Shown: in pieces, positions 36,793 to 48,481 of the stretch
Layout of the letters: the number at the start of each line of letters is the position of its first letter
Numbering within the stretch: the stretch's first letter is position 1
Assembly: GCA_958450325.1 (NCBI GenBank)
Contig: OY288247.1
Span: 61,321,701 to 61,385,700, forward strand
DNA length: 64,000 nucleotides
Source of the DNA: Agrostemma githago
Taxonomy: Eukaryota; Streptophyta; Magnoliopsida; Caryophyllales; Caryophyllaceae
Direction: 5' to 3'
The notes under the pieces: generated by a model
Seen by the model: the letters and a program-made list of their open reading frames with translations, nothing else
Database searches by the model: none
What the model was told of the DNA's origin: nothing
Made by a program: the position numbers and the translations under genes

Positions 36793-37342
36793 GTGATCAC
36801 TGCTTCTAACACTTGCCATCACGTACGGTACAGTAAGGATCAGAGAGTGATTTTGATTTTACTTGATAACTTCGATTTAACATTGTCTCTTCCTCGAAAA
36901 TTGTGAAAAAAGTTGATCACTTGTGTATATTCTACACCGTGTACAGTAGATTCGTAGTTAGCTATGTATATATTATGAAAATGAAAAGAGATGGTGTATT
37001 GGGGATTAAATTATTTTCTTATTAATAAAATTAAAGTTCTCGGTATGTGAAATTTGTTTATTTTGGTTTTTTTTGTCGTCAGCAGTTCAATAGACATCTA
37101 ATTTTTTAAAACCTCTGATGTCTAAAATAGCAATAGACAACTAATGTTTTAAAACCTCAGTTGTCTATACACAAAATAGACAACTGTTATTTTATAAAAC
37201 AGTTGTCTATTAATGAATAGACAACTGTTGTACAACAGATGTCTATGCTTAGACTAATTTACAACTCCAAACTACTCAACTGTTGTAAATCAGTTGTCTA
37301 TTGCAAAAAAATCAGTTGTCTATTTGATGTTTTGTAGTAGTG

Positions 37343-38750
37343 TCATTACCTAAAAGTATAAAGCATATTGGTTTCAAATAGTTATTTGTTACCAAGACAG
37401 ACTCATTCGGTAATGAGACAGTAAGACTCGTCTTGTCAATAATGGCTATAAAGACAGATGATATATCTAGTTCTTGAGTTACATTGGATGAATGGTAAAG
37501 GCAAGTTTGTCAATGGTGACATTGATAGACCCATTGTTGCAGATACTAAAAATCTTGACTCGATAGATTCAAGATAAAGTTTCTACAAAATTAAGGTTAA
37601 TAATCATCCAATGAAAACTCAAATAAGGTTTTCCGTCAAAGAGTACATCGATCTACCATGATATCATCTCATTTGGTTTTGTATGAATTTGGTACATTAT
37701 TGTAGATACTCAAGATTCAGTGGGAGTATGAAAATATATCAAGTTTTATACCCTTTCAGTAAATGAGAATAATGTAGTTTCATTAATGTCCTTAAAAAAA
37801 TGTTCATATCCAAAAAATACAGTTTACTTAAATCCATGTATTTCAGAAATTTTTTATGTGTTTGAGTAATAAGGTGTAATTAAACTTAGTTTGTACATAT
37901 TTGGATATTGTGTACATTACATAGTTTAATTGACAAATATTAAGGGAAATCAGTAGGATATTAAGATCCACTAAGGGCAGCCAAATATTGTTTGTCATTT
38001 ATATTTGGAGCAAAACAATGTTATCATATAAAGGAGATCGATTCAGGTTGAGATCATTTGGTATTTCGACTCCTATTTGGTCACGCTTATTTGTCACAAG
38101 GCTGCAAATTAAGTTTAGAATTGAAAGATCATTTAAGTTATTTGTGACGAAATGACGGTTATTATAGTTGCAAATAACAATAGAAGGGATGTGTTGTTAT
38201 AGAAACGATTCAGAGTGAAAGACGTCTAAGATATGTTTGTACAAACTCCATTTTTGCGGATCCTCTTCTTAAGGAATTACCACCCACGGTCTTTCTTGAG
38301 CATATTGCTCAAATGGGTGTTTTCGGTTATAAGGATATTCAGGTTAAGTGGGAGTTTGTCACATTAGACACATTACGGTATACAGTTATTCAGTTCTGCA
38401 GAAATAAGGTTTACAGTTTTCAGTTTCACTTTGTCTCATTTGGTTGATCTCACTAAGGCTTAAGCTGAACCAGTTGAAATATGCATATTTGGATCACATT
38501 CAGTTGTTGTTTCCATGCTACACTCCTATACTAGATTCATGTCGTTAGTCATGTTTGCATATGTGATCATTGATGGGTCCTGTTACGACAAACTATGGCA
38601 AAGGCCGCTTTGGTTCTATGTACATATGATTAATGGACCGAATTGCATAAGACGGTTAGAATGTTTGATAGCACTATTGAGCTCATATGGTTATAATGAA
38701 TACAATCTTCAGTGTCCTACATATACTAGTATATGACCTAAGTGGGAGAT
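37343..38750 (+). pseudogene. Decayed Copia reverse transcriptase and RNase H remains
   Basis: Copia pol downstream of the CACTA. Reverse transcriptase is barely traceable (FVTKTDSFGNETVRLV near 37390-37435). The RNase H tail is clear at 38254-38350: FADPLLKELPPTVFLEHIAQ MG, matching the ADPLTKGLPP...EH...MG pattern that closes Copia pol. About 400 bp of untranslated sequence follow. Many stops and frameshifts. Confidence 0.7.
38740..38750 (+). other. Copia polypurine tract
   Basis: AAGTGGGAGAT directly before the 3' LTR start, the primer for plus-strand synthesis. Confidence 0.8.
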
Positions 38751-39242
38751 TGTAAGAATTATGGGTCTAATACAATATATGTGGATAACATTATTTGGAC
38801 CTATTGTATTTGTTAGCTATCATTAAAGTTGAGCCCAAGTATGTGATCCGTCATAATACAAATAATACGGGCTTATTTACGTCTTATAAAGTATGGGTCG
38901 GATACTATAATAGTGTAGAGATCCATTAGGACTTTATGGGATATATGATGGGCTTATCCACTAAAGGCGACTGATATAGGTCATCAGGGTTTAACCACCC
39001 CTCCCTATATATATAGTCAGGGTTATGGTCCCTGACAGCACACTTTTGACCTAATCTCACATATATCCCATCGGTATGGAGAAACCCAAAAGGCGAGTGT
39101 GTCTGTTAGAAGACCTAATCCAGAAGACCGACGTAAGTTAATCTATCAGTATTATCAGGTACGCTTCCGCTATAACTAATTACAGTTTATTACCAATTAA
39201 TTTAGTATGAAGTTTCAGTCTTGGGTCAGATTAAATCTAACA
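38751..39242 (+). repeat. Copia 3' LTR
   Basis: Same 492-bp length and ends as the 5' LTR (TGTAAGAATTATGGGTC ... AAATCTAACA), with about 13 differences. Followed by AACT, the flanking repeat, and then by the tandem array. Confidence 0.92.
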
Positions 39243-39950
39243 AACTATCCCACAGTTTTGAGTCTTAAAAAAACTTTTAAGACTATAAACTTGAGTAAAA
39301 TTTCTCACATCGAAAAATTATTACAAAGTCGTGAATTTCATAGATATAAACCAAACATCTTTTGAGTTTTAGAAAAGCTCCTAGGACTTTAAGAAACATA
39401 AGTAAAAATTTCTCTTTTGAGTCTTAAAAGAGTTCTTAAGACTATAAACGTGTGTGAAATTCTCCCACATCGAAATTATTATAATGTTATGAATTTCATA
39501 TTTATTTGCTCGAAAAAGTAATGAATCCATTACATATAAAAATAGTGAAATCATCTCAGCTCAAAAAATTATATTAAGGTAATAAATTTTTATTATATTA
39601 TAAATAAAAATAATCATTCGTTCTGATCTTAGATTTCAACAAAAAAAACTTTTGATCCTTAATCTCTTAAGACTATAAAATTAAGTAAAATTATCCCACA
39701 TCGTAAAAGTATGATGAGCTGATTGATATCTATATTATAATTAAGAGTAATTATTCGTCCATAGATATTAACCAAACATCTTTTGAGTCTTGGAAAAACT
39801 CTACTTACATCGAAAAATTATATAATCGGGCGTTGAATTTCATTATATAATTCGTCCTTAAATATCGACAAAAATTAAAGAGCTTTTAAGACTATAAAAT
39901 TAAGTAAAATTATTTCACAGTGAAAGAATAATGTCACTGAAAGAATAACG
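39243..39950 (+). repeat. Tandem array, continuation
   Basis: About five more units of the 7561-11069 array, with starts near 39246 (cut), 39296, 39460, 39550, 39690 and 39800. TCCCACATCG is intact at about 39466 and 39694. This shows that the Copia landed inside the array. Confidence 0.75.
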
Positions 39951-40330
39951 TCATATGTATAAATTAAATATTTCTCTTTTCTATAATTGTAGTTATAAGT
40001 AAAAACTGAGGTTAATATAGTAAAAAGGTTGGACCAAATAAAAAATATTTGCGATGGGAAGAAGATAGAAAGACGAACGAAAATAGAATATGGAAGGAGA
40101 TAGAAGGAGGAAGTACTATGTAGTACGGAGTATAATTGTATCACATTAAAGATTTATCGAGTATTGTCTTAAAGAGAGATATAATGAGTTTTAAATACAA
40201 TGCACGCGTATAATTTAATTTGACGTTTACCGCATATATGACATCTCTAAAAACACATTCACGTAATCACATATGTGGATAGTATTCCTTTACAATTTTC
40301 TAACTTGATGTCATTATCATTGTCACTAAA

Positions 40331-40365
40331 AACCGGCCCGTGCATCCCACGAGCTTTCCAACTAG
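40331..40365 (+). mobile_element. Helitron 3' terminus of a second, short element
   Basis: GGCCCGTGCATCCCACGAGC forms an imperfect hairpin (CCCGTG ... CACGAG), followed by TTTCCAACTAG and host T. This is the same arrangement as the large Helitron's 3' end, on the plus strand. A 5' end could lie near 39973 (TCTCTTTTCTATAATTG), giving a non-autonomous element of about 390 bp, but the required A|TC context is not seen there. Confidence 0.55.
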
Positions 40366-41112
40366 TATTATTTGAAACCGGATGAGGCATGAATTACTTG
40401 AAGAAAATGTTACGGAGTACTAGTGTCGATACGTTACCCGGTTATATATGTACACATTCCCGTCATATTGTAAAATGATGCATCCTCTAACGGGATTTGT
40501 AAAATGAAATTTTAAGAAAACACATCCGTCAATTAGTTTTGTATCCGTTAATTCATAGTTGGAAATTTGTATTTCCAATGGAAGAGATGGTGCGTATTTT
40601 CAATGCACTTTATGTGAAGGGATTGATTTGAAATTTGGATTGTTATCATTAGTCATTCTAATACATGACACTTATTGATGAGTATTTTTTTTGGTACGAG
40701 TAATATAGATTTAGCTTCATCTAATAATAATCTACTACGAGTAGTATTCTAGTGGATCTTAAGTGGGGAAAATTTAGTCGGAACAAAATTGATATATACA
40801 CGGTTCTTGTGTGGACGGTAACGTTCAGTCGTGGCCACGTTTCAATTATCACAAGGTAATGTAACTCGTAGAAGATCATAAGGCGACAACATTTACGGAT
40901 GGTGGACGTCCTCCTAGAAAAATATCGTTCGTCATGTTTCCTATGAACAAGAGTTGTCGTTCAATACATGACAGAAGAGATTAAACGTAAAGGTGATTTA
41001 CGTTTGTATAAAATGTACATATTGAAAAATATAGTAAAATGTATCTATTAAAAGTATATAGTTGGGAGTATAAATTAATGAGAACGTACATGTTTTACGA
41101 TTAACGGGTCCT
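40366..41112. other. Intergenic spacer
   Basis: No coding frame, terminus or repeat recognised. Confidence 0.5.
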
Positions 41113-41114
41113 TG

Positions 41115-41182
41115 GGATTTTGGGTTTTAGGGTTTAGGGTTTTTAGGGTTATTAGGTTTTTATGGTTTAGGGTTTAGGGTGA
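41115..41182 (+). repeat. Degenerate telomere-like TTTAGGG tract
   Basis: Several TTTAGGG words with variants (GGGTTTTAGGGTTTAGGGTT and similar), the Arabidopsis-type plant telomere repeat. An interstitial, degenerate tract directly next to the ~100-bp tandem repeats. Confidence 0.7.
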
Positions 41183-41184
41183 CA

Positions 41185-41475
41185 TCTGGACCGTTGATTA
41201 TAATCTGACCAATAGGATGACATCTTAAGAATCACCAAGTTGTGTTTCTTTAGTTGTGTAGAAGCTTCTTTGACAAATCTGGGTCGTTGATTATAATCTG
41301 ACCAATAGGATGACATCTTAAGGATCACCAAGTTGTGTTTCTTTAGTTGTGTTTTCTTAGTTGTGTTTGTAGAAGCTTCTTTGACAAATCTGAGCCGTTG
41401 ATTATAATCTGACCAATAGGATGACTTCTTAAGTATCACCAAGTTGTGTTTCTTTAGTTGTGTTTGTAGAAGCTT
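41185..41475. repeat. Three tandem ~100-bp repeats
   Basis: Units begin CCGTTGATTATAATCTGACC, contain ATAGGATGACATCTTAAG, ATCACCAAGTTGTGTTTC and end TAGAAGCTTCTTTGACAAAT. Units start near 41191, 41284 and 41396; length differences come from an internal TTTCTTAGTTGTG duplication. A diverged fourth copy lies at about 42265-42365, just upstream of the FAR1-related pseudogene. Confidence 0.85.
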
Positions 41476-42521
41476 GTCGAAGAAACTTTGTCTTTCACAG
41501 TTGTAAGTTTTTCAATTTAGGTTATTCGGACCAGTTACATTTTTTAGAAATAACACATTTTACGTTAGCAGATCACGTATTTGCGAAATTGAATCGGAGG
41601 TCACGTTTGCGCATAGAGTTGTAATAGTAAATAACGTTTCGGCGTGATACTAGTACGAAAAAGTTTGACGTTAATTTAAATTTTGGTAAATGAATAATAA
41701 GAAAGAACTTGTATGGGTTTAGTGTTACATTCGGGGTTTAGGGTTACATTTAGGGTTTAGGGTTACATTCAGGGTTAAGGATTTGGAGGGTTTGGCTAAA
41801 TACGTACGTTCTGCACAATGAAGTACGTTCGTTGACGGTGGTGGTAATTTAGGTTCGCTACTCGGGATTAGTATGACCATTAGTATGACCGAGTACGTTT
41901 AACAAATCATTTGTACGCCGCTGAAATAGTATAACGATGAAGATCGAGTATGTTTGGCAAGTCATATAGCATACCGCCGAATTGGTTTAACGATCATGAC
42001 CGTCTACGTTCGATGAATAATATTATATACTTTTGAAATACCATAACGATCACAACCAATGACTTTTGGCAAATCATATTGTACAGTCCCGAAAGAGTGT
42101 AACGAGCACGAGCGAGTACGTTTGGGAAATCATAATGACGTCCATCCAATAAGAATTTTACATCCGTTCAATTTGGACGTAACGTGTGATGGTCGAGTTT
42201 CTCCAAAGAGAAGTGCAATCAGATCCTGGCCATTCGTTTACAATCTACTACCATTTCAAGAGGATCTTAGCCATTGAATGTAATATTGACCAATAGGAAG
42301 ACATCTCAAGGATCACCAATTTGTGTTTCATTAGTTGTGCTCTTAAAGTTTCCCAAAGAAGCTTAGTTTACATCTTCATCTTCTCTTTTCAAAAAAAAAA
42401 AATCTCTACAACATTTTCGACCATTTTTCTAGGTTTGAAATAGTTTATTGTTTTTTTTTGGTTTTTTTTCCTTTTCCCTTTATTTATTTAAAAAAATTCT
42501 TTTTCGATTGTTGTTTTGTAG
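41476..42521. other. Spacer with telomere-like words and a fourth repeat copy
   Basis: 41715-41785 holds TTTAGGGTTACATT-type repeats. From 41790 to 42160 phrases around GTACGTTTG/AAATCAT and ATAACGATCA recur about every 55-65 bp, a diverged short tandem array. 42265-42365 repeats the ~100-bp unit of 41185-41475. No gene. Confidence 0.5.
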
Positions 42522-43710
42522 ATGGATTTCGACTCCGCCAATCAGATTAGGAGGACGATAACGTCGAAGCAGTCTCTGGTGGACGAGCTCCGTTCAAAGG
42601 AGGCTGGGTACAAGAAGGAGATCGATGGAGACGTTAATTAAACGGCTCCACCACTGGCATGAATTGTGAGTTACGAACTTCGACAAAACACTTGAGGAGA
42701 TGATACAGTCATTCTAGGAGGACATCGACGAGTTCTACGAGTTGAGGATGAACTTTGAGACCCAAATTGATAATTTAGGTTTTCTGTTGTCTTTGCTATC
42801 TTAGTACTACCCATGAGGTTAGGTAAGTTTTTTTTTCAATAACCGTTTTAAATATAAGTTGATTACGAACATTAGTTTCATTAAGTTGTTAAATCACGAT
42901 TATATTTAAATCGACTATACTTTCGAAGTGCGGATTGACAGCAGGAACGATGAGTACGTCTGCGGCTGCAAGATTTTTGAATTCCGAGGGATCTTGTGTC
43001 GCCATATCGTGAATGCCTCGACGTGCTCAACGTGAAGGGTATCCGGGATAAATACATCCTCGATCGGTGGCGTAAGGATTTGGTAAGGGGATACGAGAAC
43101 ATCCGTGTCGGTTATTACGATCCAGAGGAGAATGAACTCAACATGAATTCCGTCTAGATCAGCATGAAGAATGACTACGTCAAGAGGTTGGCGATGCTGT
43201 CCAATGAGACCTCCGATATGGACGTACTAATCAAGCAACTGGAGGCTCCTGCTGGGATAGAGGCTGTGGACTCGTTTGCGGAGGGTGGCGTGTCGTTGAG
43301 GGTGTGGGGTTGTAATAGAGTACGGTGCAGGCAGCCTAAGACGTACATGCGACGTTGAGGACCCTCCTAACAGGCGAGGTATTGGAAGAAGAAGTAACGT
43401 AAAGCAGAAAAAGCGGAGGGCGAACCCCAGAGCTGTCGACGCGGCGGGGAATGTGCTCCCGAGGAATAAGGCCCCGGTAAACCAAGCCCCGAACGGTGAT
43501 GCTTCGTCGCTCATGAGCGGTTTCAGTGACACCACGCCGATGGACATCACTCGGATCTTCGGAACATACGAGACAACTCCGAAGATAAGCCAGTCAAACC
43601 AATATTGGAACCCGACCCCCCACTACACGACTTCACAGTACTCGAACTCTCAACAGTATAGGTCGCAATACTCCAACTCTATGTACAACCACTACACTAG
43701 GATAGGATGA
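42522..43710 (+). pseudogene. FAR1-related sequence (FRS)-like pseudogene fragment
   Basis: FRS proteins are Mutator-transposase-derived transcription factors. The visible core is the SWIM zinc-finger region at about 42930-43100: EYVCGCKIFEFRGILCRHIV, then after a one-base frameshift CLDVLNVKGIRDKYILDRWR KDL, matching C-x-C...F-x-x-GILCRH...V...YIL-RW. A C-terminal tail (DPPNRRGIGRRSNVKQKKRR, 43350-43420, then a Gln/Ser/Tyr-rich end to 43710) is in yet another frame. An ATG at 42522 (MDFDSANQIRRTITSK) may be an unrelated or rearranged 5' piece, closed by TAA after about 38 codons. FAR1 DNA-binding and MULE transposase domains are missing. Confidence 0.65.
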
Positions 43711-45099
43711 AAATGGTATCGTAGCAGAAATATGATTATGTACTTTATAATTTCGACAAACTGATTTAAATACATACAAAGAATAAAGTATTATCATTGC
43801 GTCAACGTTAGTGAATAATAAGAAGTCATTATACGAAGTAGCCAAGTATGGATGAACAAGTGAAAGGAATAGCTAACTATGGATGAACAACTAAAAGAGT
43901 GACACTTACTACCAAAGGCAACCGACCAACATACAAGTACTAACGCCGTGTTTAGAAATAAAAAAAGGCCTCCAAATGAAGGCTCGAACATGGAACCTAC
44001 GGAACAAAGAGTGAACTTAACAAACATTGAACAACCAACCAAGATACTGCAGACAACGGATTATATTTGTTAACCGAAGAGGAAGTATTGGGTTATTTTC
44101 GTGATGAAAGTATGATTCTTACTTTTAAAATAAGATAAGATATGTTTGTTTTTTTATAAAAAAAAATCAAAATATACAATCTACACTAGACATAAAAGAC
44201 AAAACACGAAGAAAACATAAATACAAGAATAAGCGCATTGAAAATAATTACGTTGACGAAAAATAAAGAAAATAATTTTAAAAACAATTCAATTTTTTTT
44301 TCAAAAAATTAAATACCGTATAAATAATCAAAAACAAAAAATAATGAAAGAAACATGATTTTTTTAGAAAAAAAATACAGTATACCGTATAAATATGCAT
44401 ACCGTATTAAACAATTAAAAACAACATTATTAAAGAAACAGTACAATATTAAAAAAAATTACATACCGTATAAAGAAAAAAACAAAAAAAAAACAAAAAA
44501 TGGTGAAATTGTACAAAAAAAATACTGTATAAATAATTATAAAGAAAATAATTAATCAAACATGATTTTTTTTTTTAAAAAAAATATACCATATGAAACA
44601 ATTAAAAACAATATTATTAATTAAATAGGAAAATATAAAAAAAAACATATTACATAACGTATAAAGAAAAAAAACAAAAGGTGAAACTGTAAAAAATATA
44701 CCGTATAAATAATCAAAAAGAAAATAATTGATGAAACAATATTTTAAAAAAAAATAAAAATAAAAAACGGACACCGTATAAATACGTAAACCATATAAAA
44801 CAATTAACTACAAAATAATTAAAGAAACAAAAAAATCAAAAAAAAAATACCGCATAAATACGAACCGCATACATATACAGTACAAATACATACTATATAT
44901 GTACGCCATATATGGGAGTGAGGTACAAAAATATACAAAATGTATTAGTGATAAAAAGCAAAAAAGGTGGGAAATAAAGAAAGTGTTGAAAATGTAAAAA
45001 GTTAAAAAAAATAAAGAAACAAAGAAGTAGGAATAGTAAAAAAAATAAAGAAACAAATCGGCAAAAACATTAATCCTTTTAGAATTTTGAAGGCTCTCC
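43711..45099. repeat. Extremely AT-rich DNA with ACCGTATAAATA-type repeats
   Basis: From about 44270 to 44880 a degenerate unit recurs: ATACCGTATAAAT, AATCAAAAACAAAA, GAAACATGATTTTTTT, CATACCGTATTAAACAATTA. Spacing is irregular at roughly 50-110 bp. Open frames on the minus strand here are runs of Phe/Tyr/Leu from poly-A tracts and are not genes. Confidence 0.6.
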
Positions 45100-46250
45100 C
45101 ACTATAAAAAAGCAAGTCAATATACGGCGGACAAATCCGACACAAATCGTCGTTTGCATTGGACGAATCGACGCTAAGATTCCGGCGCAATATTTCGTCA
45201 CAGGGGGTTCTGTGTTCGTCAGGCATTCCAACACGCACTAATTTGCGTCGGACTTGCGACTGATAATCTGACGCATGCCTGAGAGTCAAAGGTTTAAGTC
45301 AAACACATTCTGCGTCGGACGCGCCATCGCAAATGACACGCAAATGTGAAATTTTGCGTTGGATTCGCTCTCGCACAACCCGACGGAGATTTTAGCCTTT
45401 GCGACAGCGTGTGCGACGGATCCTCCGCCGCAATGTATTCTTTGTTCGTCGGATCACGTTTTATTGCGTCGGATAGTCCGACGCATATACAGATAGCTTT
45501 GTTGGGAGTTGCTTGGACTGCGTCGGCTAATCCGACGCACGTGAGTCTGCATTTTCTAACAACATTTTGTTTTCTATTCCTCCAATTTTACTTAACCGAA
45601 AACAAAAAAACCAAATCATTCCATACACAAAAAAAAATCAGCATTAATACAAAAGTACACCCTATGCAAGTTAACGTACAACAAACTCTGCATCCCAATT
45701 CAGCATCCCGTGGGAGACAAACAATGCGGTTTTCAAAGAAAATGAACTTATAGTACAAGAAGAGAGTAATTTGTTTTAAAATTGGGTTTAATAGTTAGCT
45801 AGAGACTTAAGATTGTACATAACGACATGAAAGTACCTAAAAGATGTCTACCTAAGCAAGTGGCTCAATATCCATAGAGGCGAACCCATGCCCATCATTA
45901 GCATTGTCGTCCTTCCGCTGTGTGCGCGGCCCCGTGTTGCAGCCTTCATTTGACATGACCAGCCTCTCTTCCACCAGCTCTATCGTCTTCTACTAGTCCT
46001 CCAATCCCTTCTCCACCAACTGTTGTCGTTCTGCTAATGTCTTCATTATTTTGGTCAATCGATTAGTTTTCACACGCTGTTGTGTGGCGAAGAGTAGGCA
46101 TGTAAGGGTCCTCGATGGCAGTGCTGCTCTTGCTAGAGCAGGGGCGGAATAGCTCCCTACCACTTACCCTTAGTCAAGAGTTTTTGTGGTGCCAACTCAT
46201 GTGCTTCGCTACGTTCTTTGTCGCATATAGTCGTTGTAGTCTGGGTCCTA
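45100..46250 (-). mobile_element. CACTA-like fragment with GCGTCGG palindromes
   Basis: CACTATAAAAAAGCAAGTC at 45100 could be a CACTA terminus. From 45120 to 45545 the words TGCGTCGGA / TCCGACGCA recur at least eight times in both orientations, as in CACTA subterminal repeats. At 45850-46240 the minus strand shows broken coding-like words such as LTKIMKTLAERQQLVEKGLE, which might be the C-terminal coiled coil of a plant CACTA (Transposase_24-like) protein. The opposite terminus is not seen. The call is tentative. Confidence 0.4.
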
Positions 46251-46313
46251 GCGGGAAATAGGTCAACACCTTACTTGCTACTCTCTTTCCCTTCATGCTA
46301 TTCGTCTAGGTTC

Positions 46314-48481
46314 TGTGGACGTCCGTCCGCACCGCCCGACGCCCCGCGCGCGCCTGCGCGGGTCCGACCCGGTTTTTCAATGTGTGGCGGCGGCCACCCA
46401 CGCGGCCCCCTTTCTGTCGAGGGCCGGTCCGATCTCGCGTACGAGGCGATGTCTCGGACCTCGATTCGGATGACGATCCGGACTTGTACTAGACGGGTGC
46501 GAGCACCCGTGTTTCCGTTTGGGAATCGATCGAGTTGTGGTTATAAATGTTTAAAGGCCGATTCATTTGGTAAGGCGACCTTTTTAGTGAACTGAATTCG
46601 TTGCCGATTTGTGGAGTCGCCACTGAGTCAATTATGGGGACTCGGAAACCATTCAAGTCAACTTTGATCCCTCGCCGGCTCAAAGTTGAGTGGCACGGGA
46701 CCTAAAGATAAAGACTTGTACCCTTAAGCACTCCATGCCTGGAATGACTCTCATTGCCAATGGTTTCGGACATCCGAAAACCGTCGATTCTGAGTAAGGG
46801 GTGAGGGTACGTATTGGGAAGCCAACATCCGATAGATGCCAACACCCAATCCCGCCCGCACTATAGCGGCCTCTACTAATCAATCGGTGGGCTGATAACC
46901 TAGTCCTTTCGTTGTGGCGGAAATACTGTAACATCCGTTGTTTTAACCCTATGCCTTTTACTACGTCGGTTGTTTAAGGACAAGTAAGTATTGTCGTCAA
47001 ATCAGTTGTGTTTACATTCTTTGCATGCGATTTCACGTGACAAGCAGGCCATGAAATGATGCACGTAGAAGAGTAGAGAGTACTAGTATTATACGTATTA
47101 GCAAATCAATTTTAACGTGATAATACGGATATTAGTCATCCTCGTGGTATACCTTACCTGGTATTCTGCTTAAGATGCGTCGATTCGGTATTAATAGAGA
47201 TGCATCGAACCTAATAAGGTGGGCACCCAGACTAATACGGAACCCGACCATCGCTTTGTTCAGTTTTAGTTGTTTTACATTTTGAATTCCGTGTTAGGTG
47301 ATTTAGCATGCGATTATAAGGTCATAAAAGCAATAAATCATACGAAAAACTGTAAATGCAAACGTAAGTAAATCACATTGTGAGGAGTTGCACCCTCGGA
47401 GTGTACACTAAACGGGACTCAATGCATAGATATTTGAGAACGGATCTCGGTATTACTCGGTTTTATTTAGTGTGTTTTAGTATTTGTGATTGAAGTTGGG
47501 ACGTTACGTATTTTAGTAGATGTTTGTGGACCTAGTGTCCACATCTAGCGTTATCATAGTGAATAATAAAGGAAAGTGCAAATATGGAAAGTTTTGTTTA
47601 GATGACAACCTAGTGACGACTCGGTTTCAACAGGCGGATCCTCCTAGCTTGACCAGTGACTCCGGCAGAGCTCCGTTACCGTTTACCCCTCCTGCAGCTA
47701 CTCCGACAGAGCTTCGTTACTATGGACTAGTTCTGCAGCTAATCCGTCAGAGCTTCGCTACTAGACTTGAGCTAGTCACAGGCACCTCGGTATCGAGTGG
47801 GGTGCTCGAAGGTGAGGAGTAGCGTTGATGTCGCTTTTATCAGAACTACGATCGAGTGGATCGTTTGCCTCGGGTATCGGAGTGCGAGCCCTTAGCGAGA
47901 GAGTTAGAGGGAGAAGAGAAGATGAGAATTGTGTGTCGAATGAATGAGGCGGAAGAGGGGTATTTATAGGTGTTTTCGGCCCTCGTCGCCCATATGTACG
48001 CCTGATCTGGGGCTCACCAAGAGTCAGGCGCCTGGTCTAAGGTGCAGGGATACTAAGGCGTGTGAGGTGGGGCGGTCGGGATTTTGAAGTTACGATTTTG
48101 ATACTTTCCAAAACCGAGAGGGTGGAGGATAATATGATACTTAGGGATTAAGGTTCCCGCGGCTTGACCTAGCACCGTGATCATTAGTGGGCCTCGGGTG
48201 TGCATCCCGAGGTTCGATTGGCGCGGTGCTGACTCGGTTTGAGTTTCAGGACCGACTCGGGGTCCCGGTGTCGGAATTGACTCTAATTAGTGTCTATGCG
48301 ACCGTAACGACACGACTAAGGCTGCCATCATGTTAGTTTTAATTTTTCCGAGTAATTATAAGATCCATTCCATAGAAAACTACCTAAAACATCGCGAACC
48401 CGCGTCACGCTGCAGTCCTATCGTTATTGGGTGTTTCTCGGGCACCTCTGCAGCCACCAGGTCTAAATCTGGGTGTCTACA
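46314..48481 (-). repeat. LTR of the Tat-type element
   Basis: On the minus strand it starts TGTAGACACCCAGATTTAG directly after a polypurine tract, the usual start of Tat/Ogre LTRs. It contains GAGTGGCGACTCC-like and GC-rich segments (46320-46460) near its far end, also usual there. The 3' end is put at ...GGACGTCCACA (46314), which is less certain because the second LTR and the TSD partner are not in the window. Open frames at 46218-46595 and 47520-47822 lie within it and are not genes. Confidence 0.6.

Larger units (their letters stand above)
32816..37342. mobile_element. CACTA transposon with several captured host gene fragments
   Basis: Left end CACTACTACAAAACATCAAA and right end its exact inverse, with TIRs matching for about 29 bp. 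A perfect 3-bp TSD, TCA, lies at 32813-32815 and 37343-37345. Subterminal AGTTGTCTAT / ATAGACAACT motifs cluster at both ends (32835-33000, 37085-37325), as expected for CACTA transposase binding. There is no transposase; the interior consists of host-gene pieces (DUF4408-like, a membrane segment, SAPS, FKBP, kinesin-7), many with introns kept. It is inserted in the Copia pol region. Its mobilisation would need a transposase from elsewhere. Confidence 0.92.
11070..39242 (+). mobile_element. Copia LTR retrotransposon, inflated by nested insertions
   Basis: Two 492-bp LTRs (11070-11561 and 38751-39242) bracket the element, with a 4-bp flanking repeat AACT on both sides (AAACT if a terminal A is shared). 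The left LTR is followed by an initiator-tRNA-Met primer site, and the right is preceded by a polypurine tract. The element's own internal DNA is only 11562-11798, 29275-32815 and 37343-38750, about 5.2 kb, a normal Copia size. The rest is a Helitron (11799-29274) and a CACTA (32816-37342). The coding remains are heavily mutated, but a Copia RNase H tail is still readable. The element cannot be autonomous. Confidence 0.9.

Noticed and set aside
41190..41442. 91-codon minus-strand repeat protein
   Set aside because: Repetition reflects the ~100-bp DNA tandem repeat; no conserved protein.
44355..45056. Minus-strand frames of Phe/Tyr/Leu resembling membrane proteins
   Set aside because: They arise from poly-A and AT-rich repeats; no start context, family motif or normal composition.
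46218..47822. Open frames at 46218-46595 and 47520-47822
   Set aside because: Within or at the edge of the Tat-type LTR; no motif support.
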